Shown in pieces: positions 61,006 through 64,000 of a stretch of DNA of 64,000 bases. This stretch comes from Litorivivens lipolytica (lineage in GTDB: Bacteria > Pseudomonadota > Gammaproteobacteria > Pseudomonadales > Spongiibacteraceae), in NCBI RefSeq assembly GCF_014191715.1, contig NZ_JACHWY010000002.1:62001-126000 (forward strand), written 5' to 3'. Position 1 is the stretch's first letter; each line of letters opens with the position of its first letter. Both the position numbers and the translations under genes were made by a program. The notes below the pieces were generated by a model. The model was not told where the DNA came from, did no database searches, and saw only the letters and a list, made by a program, of their open reading frames with translations.

Positions 61006-62330
61006 GAGTCATACTTCCTTGATTGTTCCTGTACGTACTCGGGGACGTAGGTTTCCCAATACGAGCGTTTGAATACATACTCATCGGCGTAAGCGATCAG
61101 GCGCACGGTGCGCAAATAAACCCCGGTGAAGAATCCGTAGAGCGGCAGGTAGGGGAGCATCGGTATATCCAGGTGCGGCCGTTCGCTGACGGCTAGTGCG
61201 ATCAGGTAGTGAAAGATATTCACAAAGACATAAAGCACGGTGACCAGAAAGGTTACCTGCCAGAGCATGTCGGCGTGGTTCATCAACATCCAGGCCACAT
61301 AGATCGGCAGCGAGATGGCGAAGATGACTTCAAAAATCACTTCGTCCAACGCGCCGAGCAGGTTGCGAGTGTTGAAGGTGCGGCTAAACGGATTGAAGAT
61401 GCCGCGGTATTTTCGAATCCGGAAGCGAACCACACTGCGGTTCCAGCGCAGCTGCTGACGGAAATACGCCCACCACATATCCGGCGCATCGGTCATGCAC
61501 ATGGCCTTGGGTGCAAAGCCAATTTTGCCACCGGCGAGACAGATCTTTGTGGTCAGGTCGCCGTCTTCGCCGGGGCCTGCTTCCCAGCCGCCAATCTGTC
61601 TGACGACTGAGCTGCGCAGCGCGCCAAAGGCGCCCGATACAATCGACAGTGTCCCTGCGGCTGCTGAGGCGCGGCGGCCGACACCGATGCCAAACAGATA
61701 CTGGATCGCCTGGCAGCGCGTCAGCAGATTAGTGTTGGCGTTGCGCACGCGCAGATTACCGGCGACGGCCTGAACTTCCGGGTCATAGAATTCCACCAGC
61801 AGGTGCCACACGGAATCCCGGTCAAAGGTGGAGTCCGCATCGCAGATCACCATATATTCACCGCGGGCGGCATTGGCGGCAAAGTTTTCTGCTGACGACT
61901 TGCCACCGCGCTGGCGGTGTTCGAAGTAGCGTACCCAGCCGCGTCTCGCCAGCCGTCTGCCGATCTCGTCCATCCCGTCTGACGAACCGTCGTTTACGAC
62001 GATGATTTCCAGATTGGGGTAGGATTGTTCACGCAGTGAAAGCACGGTGGTTTCCAGCGTTTCCGCCTCGTTGTAGCCGGGCAGAAGAATCGAAACCAGC
62101 GGTTGCTTGTGGGCCAGATACTGTCGGAAACGGACTTTCTCCGGCGGCTCGGGCCTGAAGATCATCGCCAGCACGATCAGCTCTGACAGCATGTAGCGTG
62201 GCACCGACAGGAATACAAAGGGCCACATAATCAGGGCCAGCTCCCACAAGGTGAGCGATTCCACCAGTGCCCAGCAACTTTGCCAGAACTGATTGAAGGT
62301 GATGGAGAGTTCGTTAAGCATGCTCTTCAC
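60999..62330 (-). CDS. Processive family 2 glycosyltransferase (exopolysaccharide synthase)
   Basis: 443 residues. Two N-terminal membrane helices lead to the GT-A core: LLPGYNEAE, VVNDGSSDGMDE, DADS (Asp164 and Asp166), GEDGD (254-258), and QQLRW (292-296), the QxxRW signature of processive enzymes. Three or four membrane helices follow. It resembles PgaC, Alg8 and BcsA in layout but has no PilZ domain. It makes and extrudes an unknown polysaccharide across the inner membrane. It overlaps the HlyD-like gene and lies two bases after the zinc-ribbon gene. Confidence 0.9.
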   Translation of the reverse strand: MKSMLNELSITFNQFWQSCWALVESLTLWELALIMWPFVFLSVPRYMLSELIVLAMIFRPEPPEKVRFRQYLAHKQPLVSILLPGYNEAETLETTVLSLREQSYPNLEIIVVNDGSSDGMDEIGRRLARRGWVRYFEHRQRGGKSSAENFAANAARGEYMVICDADSTFDRDSVWHLLVEFYDPEVQAVAGNLRVRNANTNLLTRCQAIQYLFGIGVGRRASAAAGTLSIVSGAFGALRSSVVRQIGGWEAGPGEDGDLTTKICLAGGKIGFAPKAMCMTDAPDMWWAYFRQQLRWNRSVVRFRIRKYRGIFNPFSRTFNTRNLLGALDEVIFEVIFAISLPIYVAWMLMNHADMLWQVTFLVTVLYVFVNIFHYLIALAVSERPHLDIPMLPYLPLYGFFTGVYLRTVRLIAYADEYVFKRSYWETYVPEYVQEQSRKYDSW

Positions 62331-62332
62331 CT

Positions 62333-63754
62333 TCAGGCGTAGCGATCGGCTTGATCAGCGACGATGGGGGCATCGTTATCCTCCACTTCACTGATCGACA
62401 GATCGATACCGGCTTCGCGCAAAACTGCTTTTTCCAGCTGCCGGCAGGTAGGCGTCCGGCGCTCCGGTGAATCGTGCAGCACGATCATTAATTCATCGTT
62501 GCGGCGCTCAACGCAGAGCAGGGATTCGCTGGCCACTTGCTGGATGACCATGCGCGCGGTTTGCAGTTCTTCGTCGGCATCCTCTCCCGGCGATGACAGG
62601 CACGCGCTGTAGATGGTGGTCGGGTTGTCATTGTCGTCAGCAACCTTGAGTACCACGCGCGCAATCGCATCCATGGCTTTGGAGCGCTTGCGGCCAGCAG
62701 GTCTTGGCTTCTTTGGTTTAGCCGGTGCGCTATCTTGCAAGGCCGCCTGCTGGGGATTCCAGGTGCCGGTTCGGGCGACCGTCATGGCATTCTGCGTCAG
62801 CGAGTAGCTGCTGATATTCACAGGTCGCAGGTCCGCCGGCGAGTGGTAGGTATTGCAGGCAGCACACCAGGCCTGCAGTACCGGTTCGGTCGCCCAGAAG
62901 TTGCAGTCGCCGCAGACGACAAATTGACCGGGCCGGTTGTACTCAACGCCGATATGCTGAACATCGCCATGACATTTCGGGCAGCGAGGGCGGCCGGTCA
63001 CCATGAACTCCGCTTCCGGGGCGACATAGCCACAGCGAAAGTGGTGAATGGATTCCTGGGCTTCCAGGTTGGTGGAGTTGCATTCCGGGCACAGCTCCTT
63101 TGCGCATACCCGGTAACTACTGCAGTCAGGGCAGGTGAAAATGCGGTCTACATGTTTGACGCTGACCACCGTATGGCGTGCCATATCATCCATCAGTTCC
63201 CGCACATCACCGGCGCCACCGCCGAGGATGATTTCCGCGAGTGGGAAACTGTAGGCCTGATGCTCGTCGGGTGAGACCAGCGGCTCCAGTTTGCTACCCC
63301 GGGTGTAGAGATACTGCAGCAGCGTCAGCGGCCGGTCGTCCGCCGCCGGCTTAACCGCGCGCAACTGTCGATAGAGCATCGACAGAGTAAGGGACATTTC
63401 CTTCAGCTGCTCGCTATCGGGGCGCGGCGGTAGTATCCCGTCGGTGAGCTGCTCGAGTAAGGGATCTGACGCGTGATCCGCCAGGCCGATCACAGCAATA
63501 GGCCGCAAACAATTTTCCGGGTGGGCGCGGGTATCGCGCACCAGCTGGAGGATCTTGTGCTTGTCATAGCCGGTAATCACCAGCGGCAGTGTCCGTCGAT
63601 CAATTGCTTTATCGAGCACCGGGGCACCGAAGATCGAGCGAACAGCGGAGGCTTCGTCGGTAACCCGGTCAAATTCCTTGAGCTCAATCAACTCGTAATT
63701 GAGGGTGTGGCTTTCGGCTAACGATGTGGTGTTGTTCCGCAGTACTGAAACCAT
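62333..63754 (-). CDS. Zinc-ribbon (TackOD1-like) putative regulatory protein of the polysaccharide operon
   Basis: 473 residues from ATG 63754, chosen because AAGGAG lies six bases before it; in-frame ATGs upstream lack this. The N-terminal part (VITGYDKHKILQLVRDTRAHP, PIAVIGLADHASDPLLEQL) looks like a degenerate receiver domain. The middle carries at least four CxxC zinc-ribbon pairs (CPDCSSYRVC, CPEC, CPKCHGD, CGDC, CAAC), which I place in the TackOD1 output-domain family with moderate confidence. The C-terminal part looks like a GGDEF remnant (CLSSPGEDADEEL, CRQLEKAVLREAG) without GGDEF. It could sense or relay a signal to the GT2 synthase. Confidence 0.7.
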   Translation of the reverse strand: MVSVLRNNTTSLAESHTLNYELIELKEFDRVTDEASAVRSIFGAPVLDKAIDRRTLPLVITGYDKHKILQLVRDTRAHPENCLRPIAVIGLADHASDPLLEQLTDGILPPRPDSEQLKEMSLTLSMLYRQLRAVKPAADDRPLTLLQYLYTRGSKLEPLVSPDEHQAYSFPLAEIILGGGAGDVRELMDDMARHTVVSVKHVDRIFTCPDCSSYRVCAKELCPECNSTNLEAQESIHHFRCGYVAPEAEFMVTGRPRCPKCHGDVQHIGVEYNRPGQFVVCGDCNFWATEPVLQAWCAACNTYHSPADLRPVNISSYSLTQNAMTVARTGTWNPQQAALQDSAPAKPKKPRPAGRKRSKAMDAIARVVLKVADDNDNPTTIYSACLSSPGEDADEELQTARMVIQQVASESLLCVERRNDELMIVLHDSPERRTPTCRQLEKAVLREAGIDLSISEVEDNDAPIVADQADRYA

Positions 63755-63764
63755 GGTTTTCTCC

Positions 63765-64000
63765 TTAACATTCATACAGCGGAGCGCAAATTGCGTTCTC
63801 GCTTGCCAGATTGCTTTCGCGGAAATTGCCGGCCAGATAATCGGGCTCATTAACAGCCCAAGTCAGAACATTGGCCAGCCACTCGCCGCGTTCGCGCCAG
63901 GTATCGGCGACGCGCAGCCAGAAGCGGGCGGTTTCGACATCAATCTGCCAGGGGTGAGGTGCCCGGCCGGAGCCCGGTTGCGACGCGCGGGTTCGCATTT
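63765..64000 (-). CDS. Partial gene at right edge, unknown
   Basis: Minus-strand frame ending at TAA 63765-63767, with at least 77 residues (HPWQIDVETARFWLRVADTW, RGEWLANVLTWAVNEPDYL). An ATG at 63998 is at the window edge, so the true start may lie outside. The stop overlaps the AAGGAG of the zinc-ribbon gene (TAAGGAG), so it belongs to the polysaccharide operon. No family is recognised. Confidence 0.5.
   Translation of the reverse strand, partial: MRTRASQPGSGRAPHPWQIDVETARFWLRVADTWRERGEWLANVLTWAVNEPDYLAGNFRESNLASENAICAPLYEC

Noticed and set aside
60999-62330. Cellulose synthase BcsA assignment
   Set aside because: The protein is too short, lacks PilZ, and no bcsB, bcsC or bcsZ is nearby; only a processive GT2 call is supported.

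Overview
The window looks like chromosomal DNA of a free-living, probably marine gammaproteobacterium. Evidence: type IV pili with an AlgZ/AlgR two-component pair, a polar-type PomA/MotB stator, a Gac/Rsm-style regulatory RNA, CmoM, ArfB, YchJ-like and DUF3301 proteins, and many oxidoreductases for ketones, enoates and nitronates. A Cellvibrionales/Spongiibacteraceae-like relative is my best guess from gene content alone. No phage, insertion sequence with transposase, CRISPR array or rRNA operon is visible.

Layout. 1-0.8 kb: tail of an unknown gene and a lipoprotein. 0.86-10.5 kb: AlgR-box-like sites, a minor pilin operon (PilE, FimU/GspH, PilV, PilW, PilX, PilY1), then algZ-algR, then a convergent second pilE. 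10.6-13.6 kb: a Lon-family protease with a heat-shock-type promoter, and a YchJ-like protein. 13.8-16.4 kb: a secreted unknown, tRNA-Arg(UCG), and the PomA/MotB stator with a FliA-type promoter and a palindromic operator. 16.5-19.9 kb: flavin monooxygenase, short-chain dehydrogenase and alpha/beta hydrolase, a likely alcohol-ketone-ester-acid route; the last two are joined in frame at a run of eight C. 19.9-24.5 kb: a four-gene archaic (spore coat U type) chaperone-usher pilus whose usher seems to carry two N-terminal domains. 24.6-25.0 kb: tRNA-Arg(CCG) followed by a tandem unit that repeats the tRNA 3' end. 25.4-30.4 kb: a 1108-residue acidic repeat protein with an OmpA-like anchor, followed by a FhaC/TpsB-like outer-membrane barrel.

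30.5-44.6 kb is mostly housekeeping and accessory metabolism: two MscS channels, a transglutaminase-like protein with DUF3301, saccharopine-dehydrogenase-like reductase, ArfB, an old-yellow-enzyme relative, PAP2 phosphatase, a TauD-like oxygenase, two tiny membrane proteins, photolyase with a YbgA-like partner, and an MFS transporter. 44.6-52.3 kb holds a three-gene exported redox/PLP operon (cytochrome c lipoprotein, Tat-exported aldonolactone-oxidase-like flavoprotein, Tat-exported D-threonine-aldolase-like protein), divergent from a TonB-dependent receptor and a von Willebrand lipoprotein. 52.3-56.6 kb: nitronate monooxygenase, DUF465, flavin reductase, the Rsm-like RNA, CmoM, a SnoaL-like protein and an EF-hand protein. 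56.6-56.85 kb: a transposase-less inverted-repeat element. 56.9-64 kb: an exopolysaccharide-type operon on the minus strand (partial gene, zinc-ribbon protein, GT2 synthase, HlyD-like protein, M16 protease).

The strongest candidates for something new are the repeat/OmpA protein paired with a TpsB-like barrel, the GGA-rich RNA with its GacA-type site, the tRNA-linked tandem repeat, the double N-terminal domain of the usher, and the exported cytochrome/flavoprotein/PLP operon. All calls come from reading the sequence; no database search was possible.
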